Assembly: GCA_964019695.1 (NCBI GenBank)
Contig: OZ026520.1
Location: forward strand, 90,648,913-90,712,912
Length of the DNA stretch: 64,000 nucleotides
DNA from: Loripinus fragilis
Lineage: Eukaryota; Mollusca; Bivalvia; Lucinida; Lucinidae
Direction of reading: 5' to 3'
Shown: positions 21,035 to 33,517 of the stretch, one piece after another
How positions within the stretch are numbered: the first letter of the stretch is position 1
Layout of the letters: every line of letters starts with the position of its first letter
The notes under the pieces: model-generated
What the model was told of the DNA's origin: nothing
Databases searched by the model: none
Seen by the model: the letters and a program-made list of their open reading frames with translations, nothing else
Made by a program: the position numbers and the translations under genes

Positions 21035-22086
21035 AAGGACCTCGGACAGTCTTAATATAGGATTGCCTTTAAAAATGACCAGAGAAAAGTTTCAAAGAAA
21101 ATGATATTTTTTCTATGAAAAAGATAGTAGCTTTAACCCTCGATTTATCCACAAAAGCCGTTTTCTCATTGGACCAGTAACAATTGAAAAATATGGGTTG
21201 AAAATTCTGTTTTTGCTATTCAACATATAGAAAATAGAAAAAGTTTTACTGAAGTGCTTTCCCCCCCGTGACCAAACTAATCCTTTTGCATACAGTTGTA
21301 GTTTTGCATTATACACATCATATAAAAACGGCATGATTGGTAACGGGGGGGGGGGGAACGCTGTCAAAATGGTCAAAAACACTTTATGATAAAAGCTTAT
21401 TAGAAACTTATTTTGTACAAACCTGTAGGTAAATATCGATTTACAATGGCATGTATCAGGGCTTTAGTTATGAGTGCGTACCATGCAATTAATTGTCTCA
21501 TTTCTAAACCTAAACATATGGTGTGGGTACTCAAAAGAACCGTCACAATGAGACGGTTCTTTTAAGCACCGAAATAAAGCCTAAATCTGATGTGTAAGAA
21601 AATATTAACAATTTTACGCTCAAAAACTGTGTTTATCTAGACTATGATTTATACAGTTTGCAGATATTATACGCCTCAGTGCACAAATTAAACTTGAACA
21701 TTACAGGTAATAGCCAAAAGTCATTGACAGCACTCTTCTTTATATAAAACAATGAAATCTTCTCAACCCGAATTTTATGCAAACACATCACTTTTGTTTC
21801 AAGTTTTATGCCGCAAACATAATATTTACATGTATTCAGGTGAATACTCGACAAAATTTTGACTTTCTGTGAAATAAAATTTGGTCACAAAATATACCCC
21901 CACCCCGTATAACCCTAAAGTCTTAGCATAATTATGCAATATTTTTAAAATATTTTTATTTTGCTGGGTGCACTAAATGTAACGGTTTGATTTAAGCACA
22001 AAAATAAAGTTGTCAGTTATGCATTATCCTAGCCTAAAGGCTGTCAAAATTTGAGCAGATTGAATGGGAAACTGTCCGAGGTCCTT
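21035..22086. mobile_element. Candidate 1.05-kb TIR element
   Basis: AAGGACCTCGGACAGT at 21035-21050 is matched by its exact reverse complement ACTGTCCGAGGTCCTT at 22071-22086. The interior has C/G-runs (about 21260 and 21347) and a short hairpin (21531-21571: CTCAAAAGAACCGTC / GACGGTTCTTTTAAG) belonging to another dispersed family. There is no transposase, so the element would be non-autonomous. The TIR is short, and no clear target-site duplication was seen. Confidence 0.45.
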
Positions 22087-22089
22087 CAT

Positions 22090-23420
22090 ACTATAGATAC
22101 GAAATTCTTAAATAAGTATATTAAATAAGTATATAAACGACTATTCTGTAAATCATTGTGACGTCATTTATTCTATATTTAGCAGTGTACGTGGTTAAAT
22201 TGTTTCGTGCAACGATAAAACAGAAACGAACTTTTCACTTTATTAGAAAATAGGAGCAAGAAAATGTTAAACAAACAAACAGAATGGACAACGGGCATAC
22301 AAGCAGAAAATATGAATAAGCAAAGAAAATAACATAAGAAACATTAAAAACAAAACGCTGAAAGTAGGTCATTCGATTGTTTTGACCTGAGGTTTTTCTC
22401 GATGTCATCGAAGCAAATTGTGTCAAACGCAGAAGCAATCATCATCATGCTAGTAGATTTTTCCTATAACCCGCAAATTCATGGCTGGGTTTGATTTCTT
22501 TCCATCAAACGGAGGAAAATGCATGGGATATAGATTGGTTCCCCTCGTTGATAAGGCTCCACTTCCGCTACGCATATAACGTTTGGTAACTAGTAATTTT
22601 TTTACAAGTAGAGAATCCTACTCATCTGACTGCGCATGCTCTAGAAAAGATTTTTCAACACAAACTTCAGTATTTTTTCAGTTACTATAATTTGATAATT
22701 AAGTAAAAGAAAAAAATATAAACTCCTAGAACAAAATAAACTCAATAAAACGGCTTGTTTAAAAAATGCACTTTATGTCAAGGGTATTTTCCAATACACG
22801 TCACTCATGACGTCAGTGTGTATGCGATACGTAGGCGCAATGGAGGCTAGTAGTTACCTGTCTTAATATGCTGACAAGCTATTAAAGGGAGAGAACCAGT
22901 CTACATGGGATATTATTCTTTCGACTTGAGAATTTTTCTTTCCCCGTGGACAAGTATTGGTTTTCATAAAAGACCGAAGATAACAAGGGGAAGGAATAAA
23001 AGCCTGGACCAATGCCCGAGACTTGGGACAAAATTCCGGGACCAAAGTATGCAAGCATCAAAATGGTATTTAAAATGCAAATGTCGACCTACAAATTGGA
23101 TCGCATGTTCATTATAGAGCCTTCTTAAAAATGCTTATAAAGATTTTTTATGACTTTTGATTCTTTTGAATTACTAGCACTAATACCGGACCCTGTCATG
23201 CATTTTAGACCCGGGACTAGTTTTCACGGTATTGAAGATGTCGAGTATATTCCAAAATTTGGCTACAGAAACCTTTTAAATCCCATTTTTTTCATATTAT
23301 TGTTTAAAAAGATCCAAAAAAATATAAAAACATATTTGAATTGATCTAATGTTCTAAGAGAAAATTAATCATGGGACCAAAATCGCCATTTATATTTCTG
23401 TTACGGCATTGACGATTTCA
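22090..23420. other. Unassigned spacer
   Basis: AT-rich, with no repeat structure that I can define and no protein I recognise. The paired frames at 22,863-23,117 overlap antisense to each other and look like chance. Confidence 0.4.
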
Positions 23421-23424
23421 AGGC

Positions 23425-23463
23425 TCGAAGCAATATACATATATACGTGTATATTGCTTCGAG
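23425..23463. repeat. Short inverted repeat
   Basis: TCGAAGCAATATAC and GTATATTGCTTCGA form arms around a TATA-rich loop. Confidence 0.8.
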
Positions 23464-23924
23464 GTCAAGAGAATTTCAATTTTTGCCTGCAAAATCTTTT
23501 TAGATACCAATTATATATTTCGTTTTGTCATCTATAAAGCTCGCAAAGAGTATGAAAATAAAAAAAAGTATATTTGAATTGGCCTATCTTGAATTCAGAT
23601 AATAAAGCTATACGTTATAGCGGTTGAGTTTGTTTTAAGCACTTAGTTAAGACTTGATAACCCATCTTTAACGAGAGTGTTAGGGAATTTAACAAATCAC
23701 GTCCATAATTGTATATTATTAATTAATTAGCTAACGAGATTTAATTATGATAGGAGCTCACATATTCTGATGTACCATAGAAACAATAGACAATAAGTTA
23801 TCTTTGGCGACCAAATTAACATGCAAAATAATATGCGAACAATTCAAGAGCAATTCACGTTGGCATATTTCACTTATTCAAAAAAAAACAAAAAAAAAAA
23901 CAACCATGCTGGGTATAAAAACCC

Positions 23925-24190
23925 TGATACTGCAGCATCTCACCACTGAGACGCTGCTCTTGACACAAACTCGACTGAGCTTCAAAAATCGAGAAATAGC
24001 GAATTTCCATATTATTTCTCATTTCAGCGAACTGCGAAGGCTCAGGCGTGTCTGTGCATTTTCGTAAATTCGACTTAGCTTTAAAATTCGAGAAATAGCA
24101 AATGTCTATATTTTTTCTCATTTGATGCGAGTAGCGAAATCACAGGCGAGACTGTATGTGCATTGGCATAAACTCGACTGAGCCTTCGTT
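23925..24190. repeat. Tandem copies of the GCGAAGGCTC hairpin family
   Basis: Two to three partial units share AACTCGACTGAGC, AATTCGAGAAATAGC and TCTCATTT, each ending in a GCGAAGGCTCAGGCG / AGCCTTCG pair. A further copy, GCGTAAGCTCAGGCGAGGCT..AACTCGACTGAGCCTTC, sits at about 24,610-24,675, on the other side of the MITE at 24,194. The MITE has therefore inserted within a run of these units. Confidence 0.6.
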
Positions 24191-24193
24191 GCT

Positions 24194-24566
24194 TTAAAGC
24201 TGCATATTCTGTAACTTTTGATCTTCTAATTTTAAAAATAATGTTTTTATTTTTCAAGAACACAGTAAAAATACTCAAATTCAGGTAAACATTTTACCAT
24301 TTTCGTAAATCTTAACAAGTTATCACTATCAAAACAACTGCATTTGTGTTAAAATTCAACGGTCTAGAATTATTGGAGGGACGCAAATAATTACCAACAA
24401 GAGAAAAATACACCTATTTGGTAAGATAATTCACTTTTCCATGCAGTTTTCAGCTGTACTGAACATTTAATTGTGAAAACATAGCTTAATTCTACTTTTA
24501 CAAATGATTTAAAAAGAAAATATTTTTTTCGAAAAATGTTCATAGTTACAGAGTATGCAGCTTTAA
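24194..24566. mobile_element. 373-bp TTAA-flanked MITE (family M3), copy 1
   Basis: The ends are TTAAAGCTGCATATTCTGTA and, inverted, TTACAGAGTATGCAGCTTTA. TTAA lies at both ends, as expected of a TTAA target duplication. A second copy in opposite orientation at 49,879-50,251 has the same 373-bp length and is alignable throughout, including GGTCTAGAATTATTGGAG and GGTAAACATTTTACCATTTT. There is no coding capacity. TTAA targets are typical of piggyBac-type transposases, but the ends do not start with piggyBac's usual CCC. Confidence 0.85.
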
Positions 24567-24679
24567 ATTGCGACAGATACCTAATTTCAAGATTTTCTTT
24601 CTAGTTTACTGCAAGCAGCGTAAGCTCAGGCGAGGCTGTACATTGGCATAAACTCGACTGAGCCTTCTCTGTTTGAAGA

Positions 24680-25265
24680 TGCGATAAGTACCAAATGAGA
24701 TTGATATCTAAAACGTTTCTGTAGGCATAATATATTGAAATTCCCTTGACATCGTTAAAACCGCAATAGAAAAATTAATGACGATTTTGGTCCAGGCTGA
24801 TTATCTCTTAGGCACACATTTTTCAACACTGACTGTCTGTTTCTTTTTTTAGAGCTACCCGTGTTTGTAAAGAAAAGTTGCGGTGGTATAGGAAGTGACC
24901 AAAATGGATAATGTTTTGAACAATTAAATGTCTATCTAATATTTGATCGCCCCACTTACAGTTACGTTAAGGAAGACGTCTTATATTTTTGTATTCATAA
25001 TCGAAGGGTCTCGGTGACGCTGTGGTTTGAAAACAAGCATAAGCTTTTACAAAAGCTTGCTTCCCCATCACCGTCTATTGAATAGTTTATGTATTAGCGA
25101 AACGTCAAGCATTTAATGACTCATTTCAAAGCCGCTTTAATGTATATCTCATTGCGAAAAAAACTTCATTATTATCCTTCATCTATTATTACTCATAAGA
25201 ACATTTCAACAACGCCGTTTATAACATGTAACACATGTTATAGGTTTTCTTGTTTATTTTTGAAC
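24680..25265. other. Unassigned spacer
   Basis: No element ends or coding exon recognised. Confidence 0.4.
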
Positions 25266-25425
25266 AACCTAAACGATAATAAATTGTGGTCATGTCAGAA
25301 AATGTGTGATGCTTTCCATTATCATTTGGACAATACATTTATAAGATTTGGCTTGAAATTGTATAGACAAATTGTAGGTATTCAAACGTGTCCGCTAGAG
25401 GCTGTGGCTTTTCGCGATAATGAAA
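25266..25425 (+). pseudogene. R1 reverse transcriptase fragment
   Basis: The frame contains SCQKMCDAF..LDNTFIRFG and KLYRQIVGI, the same segment as in the main R1 copy at about 30,600-30,690. It comes from just upstream of the RT catalytic YLDD region. It is short, isolated and without a catalytic motif. Confidence 0.7.
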
Positions 25426-25760
25426 AAAATCTTCTCTGAAACTGGTGATTCAAAATAATTCAGAAGAAATGATCGCTGAATGATCTTCTACAAAAAGAGC
25501 TAAACAAATTTGATCTGCCAACAAACATGGCCCCAGGAGGCGTTGTACGTTTTCGCATATGTACTTGTATCATGTGAGCGATTAAGGATCATCTTGACTC
25601 TCTTACCTTTTTGTATTGATCACTTAAATTAGATTAGCCAACAACTCTTTTGAATTTATACACAATCACCATACAATACCGGCTTCAATATGTCCTGTTG
25701 CAGAAGAGTTTTTAATCAAATAATGTATTGAACAATCATTTCTAAGTGTCTGAGGTAGAA

Positions 25761-26003
25761 TTAAGAAAATGATTTACGATAACCTTGTTTTAATAACTTA
25801 GCAGTCAAAAATTGGTTTCTGTTGTTGAAGTCACTAACTTTATAACATACTTTTGCAAAACAAACAAGGTGCGAAAAATATACATCAAAGGAAAGGGAGC
25901 GAGGAACATCTCCATAAAAAATGAGAAATTTACTAATTTCAAAATTAAAATCATCCCGTTTATCATAAACTTTAGATGAAACTATGCCATTCGTTATGGA
26001 CAA
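25761..26003 (-). pseudogene. R1 reverse transcriptase fragment, opposite strand
   Basis: The minus-strand frame contains SSKVYDKRDDFNFEI, GDVPRS, DFNNRNQFLTAKLLKQGY. These match the R1 RT segment downstream of YLDD (compare 30,942-31,200). The neighbouring plus-strand fragment at 25.3 kb is in opposite orientation, so the two are separate insertions or a rearranged copy. Confidence 0.75.
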
Positions 26004-26009
26004 GTCCTA

Positions 26010-29000
26010 GTCCAAAAGGGGGCTTACGTATCAAAGGAACTCAGAAGTATCTCTTTCAACTGTTTCCAAACGTTATCGGCAGACGACACCCGTAGGCTAA
26101 GCGTTAAAGTATTCCCAAAGCTTGTGGAAATAGCTGCCTATAGGATATACTTTTAAAGAAATCCTTCAGAATACTTCGATTGCTTTTATGACAACAGTTT
26201 TATTTAGCGCCATGGGAAGGATATATTTACAAACCTCGGATCTGATTTCAAAAAATCCATTTTAGAGAAGTGTGACAAAATAAAGGTTAATGTATCACAT
26301 TTTAATAATGTTTTAGGTGTCAAATAGCAAGGCATAGAACGAAGTGTCGAAGGGTTCCCTAATGAACAACCGCCTTATTCAGGTATCATTTATATTAGTA
26401 GACATCTAAAGCATGTTTAAGTAAAAATGACAAAAGCCCTCGAACTACTTCCTTACTTTTATAAGAAGTACCATAAACTGGCAAATCCATACTCACGGCT
26501 ATTCCCAAGATGTTTATTCAATCGTTCGTAATTCTGCTCATAGCATAGTTACCGATTACCCATTCGTATATAGTCGTTTCTAATGAGTATGTTTGACCTA
26601 TACACTGTCTATTCGAAGCCATCCAATCATGAATCACATTGTTTTCAACTCTGCTTATAGATTCATATTTATGATTTGGAGGTAAATAGGGTAAAATGGC
26701 GAGAAACGTAATGCATAAAAATATTACATTTAAGCATGATGAGGGTATATCCACCTGCTGAGAGAATGACCTTCTGATAAGGGTCATTACGCTTGCCTCC
26801 AACGATAAATTAGGTATTTGATCAAAAGGCTTGCTCAGTTCAGATAATCAACTGCAATATCAATTTTAGAAGTTCAGCGTTTAATATATTTCCTTCGTCT
26901 ATTCATGGAAGAAGAAACTTAATAAGCTCAGACCATATATACCTTATCGATATCAGTAGTTTCCCTGTATTCGGTAGACTGTCTCTGTGGTATCCAACAA
27001 TCCCTTATTTTACTAAATGGTACAAGTAAAAGAACGCTACATTATTGCACCCAATGTTTAACGTCAAATATCTCTGAAATTACCAATACTATAAACAAAT
27101 ATCTGTAACGCTTTACAGTTTAGAAAATTACCTAATAAGAGTGTTTAATTAAAACATTGAGTATTCGGTCGGATGAGCACTATGCACGATGCCTACATTT
27201 TGAATTTATTTTTTTCTTATTTCTTGACCAAAACATATGTTATGGGTACTCAAAGGATCATTGACGGTTTGGGCCTTATACGCCTATTTTCTGATTCCCA
27301 GAACGCTGCTTCTGAGCTTCTGGTGTGATGCATGTAGTATCAGTGCAATAGGTGAATCTAATGGCAAAAGCCAGCTAGCAAAATATTTTCAAAATTCCTA
27401 CGCGCGAGAGATATGGCGGGTAGAAAGGGGAGGGTATTGGGAATTTCATGACAATGAAAAGTGATTTAAAAAGTGATTTCTGCACATTTTCTTGATGTAT
27501 TATGTAGGCATGGTGATGTCTATTGAACATATCATATGCAAAGTATAAACAAATCACGATAATTGATGAAATTGTTTTAAAAACAAAATACTTTTTTGTT
27601 TTTTGTTATAAAATGATTTTGGGGAGGTAATTTAGAGGTTACCTGTACTTTTTATTACTACATGTACCGTATATAATGCAAAATTGAAGCTAAACAAAAG
27701 AAATAAATACTTTTGAAGGTATGAAAGTGTCCCATTTAGCATTGGAAAGTAAAACTGATTCAAACTAGGTCCTTTGAGTGTTACTTTCGCTTTGTTCAAA
27801 AGGGCATAGCATGTGAAATGTATTCAAAGTGTCCGAATATTTATGGTATACATTACATGTATATAAATCTAAGTTGACAGCTACCTATATTGGATAATAC
27901 ATTGAACACTACTGTTATAACCCTTTGCATGCCAATAGCCTTTTGCAACAGTTTGAACCCAGAACGTCGGTCCTGATCTGGATCCAAACTGTTTGACACT
28001 CTGATGATGATCCCGGGTGGTTTATTTGTAAAAACTTAATTTTGATGAAAGTAGACGAAAATAAAAACCTGAACAATTCCCTAGCATGCAAATAGATAAG
28101 TACACGACGTTTGCAAAAGAATATGTCATTGAATAACACTGAGCTTTTTTCTTATGAAAAAAAATGCATAAAACTTGTTAATTCTACTGTTAATCTTTAT
28201 GTACGTTATATTAAACTAGCACAGAATACAAAGCAATTTCGGAAGTTGGTTCTAAAGAACTTCATTACTGTCATTCATTTCTTATTCGGTAGAAAAGCCA
28301 TTTTATGGGCTTAGGCCCTGGGTTTTTGGGCTGCTGAACACCTTTCCCCCCTTGTGCCAGCAAGCCACTTCCATACAATGTGTAAAATATGGTAACGCAT
28401 ATACAGGCAAAATATTTTGATGCCACACGGGGGAGGAATGACATTTTAAAAAATGTTTCTGATTTCTATATATTTTAATGTAAAACTGATTGTTCTACCC
28501 AAACTTTTTCATCTTTAAAGCATTTAATATGGAAAATGGATTTCACTACCATAAAGTACTCAGGTCAGGGTAGCTTCAAGGTGAAGAAATGGACGATTGG
28601 CAAACTTTTATTTTTTACTGAAAACCATAGGCATTTACCCATTGCAAGTGTCAATGATCGTTTTCGGGTTCTTTTGAGTAACAAAATAATATTCACTTTG
28701 CTTGGAAAGAAAATAACTACAATTTCACTCTTAAAACATTTGCTTAACTATATATATGTATAAATCGAGAAAAAGAAAACAACAACAACGTTATCCACAA
28801 AAGTCAAGGCATGCTAAACCTTACTGAAAAGGATGTGAACTTACCAAAAGCAAAATAACAAACATCATAAAGGTATTGTGTATCTATTAATTTTATGTTA
28901 ATACGTGTTTGCTACGTTTGAGATCCTACAGACTGCAAACAATGTAATTTACAACGAGTAATCTCAACAAAAATAAAGTTGTTTCCCCAAATACTGGCCT

Positions 29001-29635
29001 GCTACAATCGATACATGATCTGGAAAACTTGAGGGCTGTCACTACCAGAGGAAATAATATATTGGTTTTCTCTCAGTGCTTTCCCTTCGTCAACTCTGTG
29101 GCAACAGAGATATTGGTCGCATTGGCGTAGCTCCCATTACGCAGTTACGCACGTGCGTAATAAAAATAGTAAAATTCAAGGGAGGTCACATTATGTGGTA
29201 AAAGTGATTTTCCATACCATAAGGAACTGCTCTGAAAGGAAATAATTCGCTACCCCTGGGAGCAGATTCTTTCCTTTAAAAGAAAATCCCATTTCGAAAA
29301 GGAACACAATTGAAGAGAATCACTGGTTTATCCAGTAGTCTTTCTTTGAAGTACGTAACTTTTCCAACGTTCTGGCTACGTCGCTGTGTTGTGTTAGCAC
29401 AAAATAAAACTTGAGCTAATGAAACCTCCACCTAAAAACTAACATACGTTTAGAATTAAAATATTGGCGGACAATAGTAAGTGAGCCAGCCATAATCGTT
29501 TTAATTATATTGAAAATCTTCCATATTTATATATAAACTAGAGAACCTGAAGCTCCTGAAACGCTCACCTGATCTTCTTAATAATGTTAAAAAAAGTTCA
29601 AGGTCAACTTAGGCTAATTATGTTTAAAAAAATAC
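26010..29635. other. Long unassigned stretch
   Basis: Mostly unrecognised AT-rich DNA. A minus-strand frame at 26,518-26,802 (94 residues) starts with ATG and has one hydrophobic stretch (LNVIFLCITFLAILPYL), as a type II membrane protein would. With no homology and no firm splice donor I do not call it a gene. At 27,920-28,005 there is a copy of the GATC/GTTTGACAC dispersed repeat related to the 161-bp satellite. Confidence 0.4.
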
Positions 29636-29805
29636 TTTACCATATATTGGCATGTACGTGCCTAGTGGTCACCTGCTGGGAAAGGGCTGGCCTGTGGTGT
29701 CTAACTGTGAGTTTGCCGCTTGCCCATTGGTATCCTGGGTCAGGTGTGGTACTTGATTGTATCGATTCCTGGTCTTTGCACCCTTACTTACTTTTTTACC
29801 ATATA
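29636..29805 (+). mobile_element. R1 tail fragment
   Basis: GTGGTCACCTGCTGGGAAAG, TCCTGGGTCAGGTGTGGTAC, GTATCGATTCCTGGTCTTTG, then CACCCTTACTTACTTTTTTA. This is the distal R1 3' tail ending at its usual CTTACTTACT terminus. Confidence 0.75.
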
Positions 29806-30119
29806 TTGGCATGTCGGCCGTCATGGTCATGTGACCAAAACAATTTGTATAAATTTGGCTAAGTTATTGTAAAGAGTCTTCATATGAATACAGTTCAATT
29901 GGCTTATGGTTTCTGAGAAAACTGTTTTTTAATATATTGATGGGACTCCAATATAAACGTACTTGGCTGAAAGGTAAAAAGTCATTCTTGTCCTTTGGAA
30001 CTTATTTATAGCCTTTGTCACATTAGATTAAACAAATCAAGTGAGAATAATGACTTTAGTTTCAATAGTTTTCAAAAAATCAACTTTTTTAAAATATTCC
30101 GCATTTAAATACATTAGGA

Positions 30120-31690
30120 AGCAAATTAGACCTGGTGGGCATGGTTGTCATACAGCCCTACATTTCGGTGTCAAAGCTTTAGAAAATCAAGACAAAGTTC
30201 CCTACGTTATACTGGTTACTTAAACTCCATAAAACTCTAAAAAGCAAGATTTATTGCTAATTCTAGTTCTTGTACAACAACAGAGCTTTCTAAATTGTTA
30301 ACCTGGTGTCTTACAGCTGTTAAAACATGTTATCAAGTATTGTGAAAAGGTATATGAGAGATTGGGCAAAACCCTATTTTGGTCTATTAAAAATTTAGGT
30401 GAAATTTAAGATAAACTTAAAGCTAGAGATTTCAATGCAACCAGTTTGTCTACTTATGATTGTTCTACTCTTTTACACTACTTTACCTCATAATTTAATG
30501 AAAGATAAAGATTCAGAGAGAAGGCTTTCCTTACCTTGCATGTAATGACAGAAATACATTTTTACTTCAGAAAACCCTAAAAAAATATCATGCATGGTCT
30601 TGTCAAAATGTATGTGATGCGCTGACCATTTTGTTGGACAACATTTTTATTCGATTTGGCACCAAAATAGATATAGACAAGTAGTTGGGATTCTTATGAG
30701 CACTAATTGTGCTCCCCTGGTTACAGATTTATTCCTGTTAAGTTATGAGAGGGACTTTATGATGTCTCTTTCTGATGATAATCAGATTGATGTCATTGAT
30801 GTGTTTAACACTACATCCAGATATTTGGACGATATTTTAAACATTAATAATGTTTATTTTGACAATATGGTATGTCAAATATACCCTTCAGAGCTCCAAC
30901 TTAATAAAGCTAATACCTAAGCCGCATTTTTAGATTTACATTTGTCTATTTCTAATGATATTTTTTCTACCAAAATTTATGACAAACGTGACGACTTTGA
31001 TTTTGAAATTGTCAGTTTTCCATTTTTAGATGGTGATGTTTTTCCATTTTTAGATGGTGATGTTCTTCGCTCTACATCTTATGGAGTCTATATCTCTCAA
31101 CTCATTCGTTTTGCTAGAGCATCTAGCTATGTTGCTGACTTCAACACTCACAATAAATTGTTAACGTATAAACTTCTAAAACAAGGCTATAGGTATCATA
31201 AACTTCGCAAAGCCTTTTCTAAATTTTATAGACGATACTATGATTTGATTTCTAAATTCCAAGTTGGACTTAAATCACTCTTGCGCCAAGGACTTTCGGC
31301 CCTGATTTCTATGGTGACTTGGTGTATAAGTTGAAGATTGTGGCTCTAATAATTTTTCAGCGCAGTTCATTAAAATAATTTCACATTATAAAAAGATTGG
31401 CTATAACATTAATTTTTAGCAACAGACTGCATGCTTTGTGGTCAACCCAATCACCCTTGGCAACTTTGCGTTCCTCTTTAATTGCACGCCGGTGGGTTGG
31501 ATTGCAGACTCTATGATGGTTCTGACTTAAAGACTTATATATTGATGAGATGGTAGGGGCCTGATGCTTTGGCTGTCTGTGGTGCCCACCGGGATTTACC
31601 TGTTGGTTTTCTTTTCCTCCGGTAAACAGTTTTATTTACCGTTGAGTCCTTATCTTTGCTTTATCTCCTTGTTATATCTTTATTTAAATA
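30120..31690 (+). pseudogene. Best R1 retroelement copy: degenerate reverse transcriptase plus start of 3' tail
   Basis: Reading across several frames, the order is KALENQDKVPYV (about 30,175), the fingers/palm region, STNCAPLVTDLFL (about 30,700), the catalytic RYLDDILNINN motif (about 30,820), IYDKRDDFDFEI (about 30,980), YGVYISQLIRFARA (about 31,085), KLLKQGYRYHKLRKAF (about 31,175) and NCTPVGW (about 31,480), then the 3' non-coding tail. Frameshifts and stops break it throughout, and a 24-bp direct duplication (TTTTTAGATGGTGATGTT) lies at 31,020-31,065. No endonuclease domain was seen. I place it tentatively with Penelope-like elements. Another non-LTR or YLDD-type RT lineage is possible. 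Confidence 0.8.
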
Positions 31691-32390
31691 TAGAAATAGT
31701 AAGTGAGTATAATCAGGAAATACCACAATCACAAACTGCAGACAACCCCATGGCACCACGAGGAAGAGCCGCTCAACCATCACGAGACACCAGGAAGACA
31801 AATTAAGCAAAGCAACCAGCTCTCTCTTCCCCATCAAGATGATTGCAATACTAGAATGGACATAAAGTAACATACAACAAAACATAGAACATTTACAGAC
31901 TCCCACAATGGGAGTAATAATAAACAAAAAGTCAACAACAACAGAACCACCCCCTTAGAACGGACAGCAGCCTAAGCCACCGGGAGGCTTTGATGCATTT
32001 TACTGGTACCAAATCTTTGCCGTAGATTCTGCTGTTGTTGAAGTACAAGAAATGTTCAGCTCGCATGGAGGCCATCTGACTAATGCAATGTATCATCATG
32101 GAGAAACATTCTAATCAAATTAACACATCATGATGAAACAAAGAAAAGGGCTCATGACTCATAGATAGTCAGAGCTAAAGAAAACCTCAAGTTGAGCAAC
32201 GGGGGGTCCAGCCACAGATAAGCATCAGGCCCCAACCCACCGATTAAAGCTTTACGTCAGAGCCGTCATAGAGTCTGAGGCCTGACCCACCGTCGTGCAA
32301 TTAAAGAGGAAACCATAGCTATAAACCGTGATTAGGTTTTAAACCAGGTATGCAGACTGTCGCATGATATCCAAGTTATATCCAACCCTT
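31691..32390 (-). mobile_element. R1-related fragments in reverse orientation
   Basis: The segment 32,110-32,365 read on the minus strand matches the R1 RT end and early tail (GGTTTCCTCTTTAATTGCAC, GACTCTATGACGG, GGGGCCTGATGCTT). The segment 31,700-31,975 (AGACACCAGGAAGACAA..AGCAACCAGCTCTCTCTTCC) recurs at about 46,200-46,430 and 62,620-62,760, and in the other orientation at about 54,880-55,060. It is an associated internal tail segment. Confidence 0.6.
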
Positions 32391-32394
32391 ATAT

Positions 32395-32768
32395 AACGCT
32401 TTACTATCTTTTTGAATTGATCACTAAAATTAGGTTTTCCAACAATTCGTTTGATTTTATAAACTAAATCACAATAAACTATATGTTTTAGGAGATGATG
32501 TATTGATAAGTTAAGGGTCTTTCGTGTGTGTCACGATCCACATCTGAATTAAGGATGAGGTTGGCGCCGTTAAACTGATTTAAGCCCTCTAGTAAAATAT
32601 TTTACTGACCGTTTCAAGGCGGTACTTCTTTTGTGGATCTTTTATGTATTTATCTGTCTTGTGTTTGCTGTGTCTTTGTGTGCGTCTGTTTGTATGTGCT
32701 TTGTGGTCACCTGCTGGAAATAGGCTGACCTCTTGGCTTTCGTTTGTGGTGTCTAACTGTTATTCATA
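32395..32768 (+). mobile_element. R1 3' tail, left part of a split copy
   Basis: Contains AGGAGATGATGTATTGATAA, AGTAAAATATTTTACTGACC, GTTTCAAGGCGGTACTTCTT, GTCACCTGCTGGAAATAGGC and TCGTTTGTGGTGTCTAACTG. It is broken at about 32,768 by a mariner end (TACGAGGGTCGTTCATAAAA). Confidence 0.75.
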
Positions 32769-32817
32769 TACGAGGGTCGTTCATAAAAGACTTCCAATGG
32801 TCGGAGAGAAAGCTATC
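32769..32817. mobile_element. Mariner-type terminal inverted repeat (one end)
   Basis: TACGAGGGTCGTTCATAAAA followed by GACTTCCAATGG resembles the ends of mariner/maT elements, which insert at TA. It is separated from the mariner transposase remnant at 33.5 kb by an inserted R1 copy. Confidence 0.6.
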
Positions 32818-33517
32818 TTCATTAAAATAATTTCCCATTATAAAAAGATTGGCTATAACATTAATGTATTGCAACAAACTGCATGCTTGGTTGTCAACCC
32901 AATCACGGTTGGCAACTTTGCTTTCCTCTTTAATTGCACGCCGGTGGGTCGGACTTTAGACTCTATGATGGTTCCGACTTAAAGACTTATCTATTGATGA
33001 GATGGTAGAGGCCTGACGCTTTGGCTGTTTGTCGGGCCCACCAGGGTTTACCTGTTGGATTTCTTTTGCTCTGGTATTCAGTTTTATTTACTGTTGAGTC
33101 CTTATCTTTGCTTTATCTCCTTGTTATATCTTGATTTATATGTTTTAGGAGATGATGCATTGATAAGTTAGGGGTCTTTCATGCAAACTAAATATCTATG
33201 TGTCTTGATCCACATCTGAATTAAGGGTGAGGTTGGCGCCCTTAAACCGGTTTAACCCCTCCAGTAAAATATTTTACTGACCGTTCCAAGGCGGTACTTC
33301 TTTTGTGGATCTTTTATGTTTTTGTTCTGTCTTGTGTTTGCTATGTCTTTGTGCGCGTCTGTTTATATGTGCTTTGAGGTCACCTGCTGGGAAAGGGCTG
33401 ACCTCTTGGCTCTCGTTTGTGGTGTCTAACTGTGAGTTTGTCACTTTCCCATTCGTATCCTGGGTCAGGTGTGGTACTTGATTGTATCGATTCCTGATCT
33501 TTGCACCCTTACTTACC
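32818..33517 (+). mobile_element. R1 copy inserted in a mariner element
   Basis: Starts within the RT C-terminus (IKIISHYKKIGYNINVLQQ) and runs through NCTPVGRTLDSMMVPT. Then the full 3' tail follows: GGGCCCACCAGGGTTTACCT, GTTGAGTCCTTATCTTTGC, CAAGGCGGTACTTC, GTCACCTGCTGGGAAAGGGC. The copy ends at CACCCTTACTTAC. It is 5'-truncated. About 700 bp, the cleanest tail in the window. Confidence 0.8.

Noticed and set aside
26518..26802. 94-residue minus-strand frame with one membrane-like segment
   Set aside because: Could be a type II membrane protein start, but there is no supporting homology or firm splice donor. Kept only as a note in the spacer entry.
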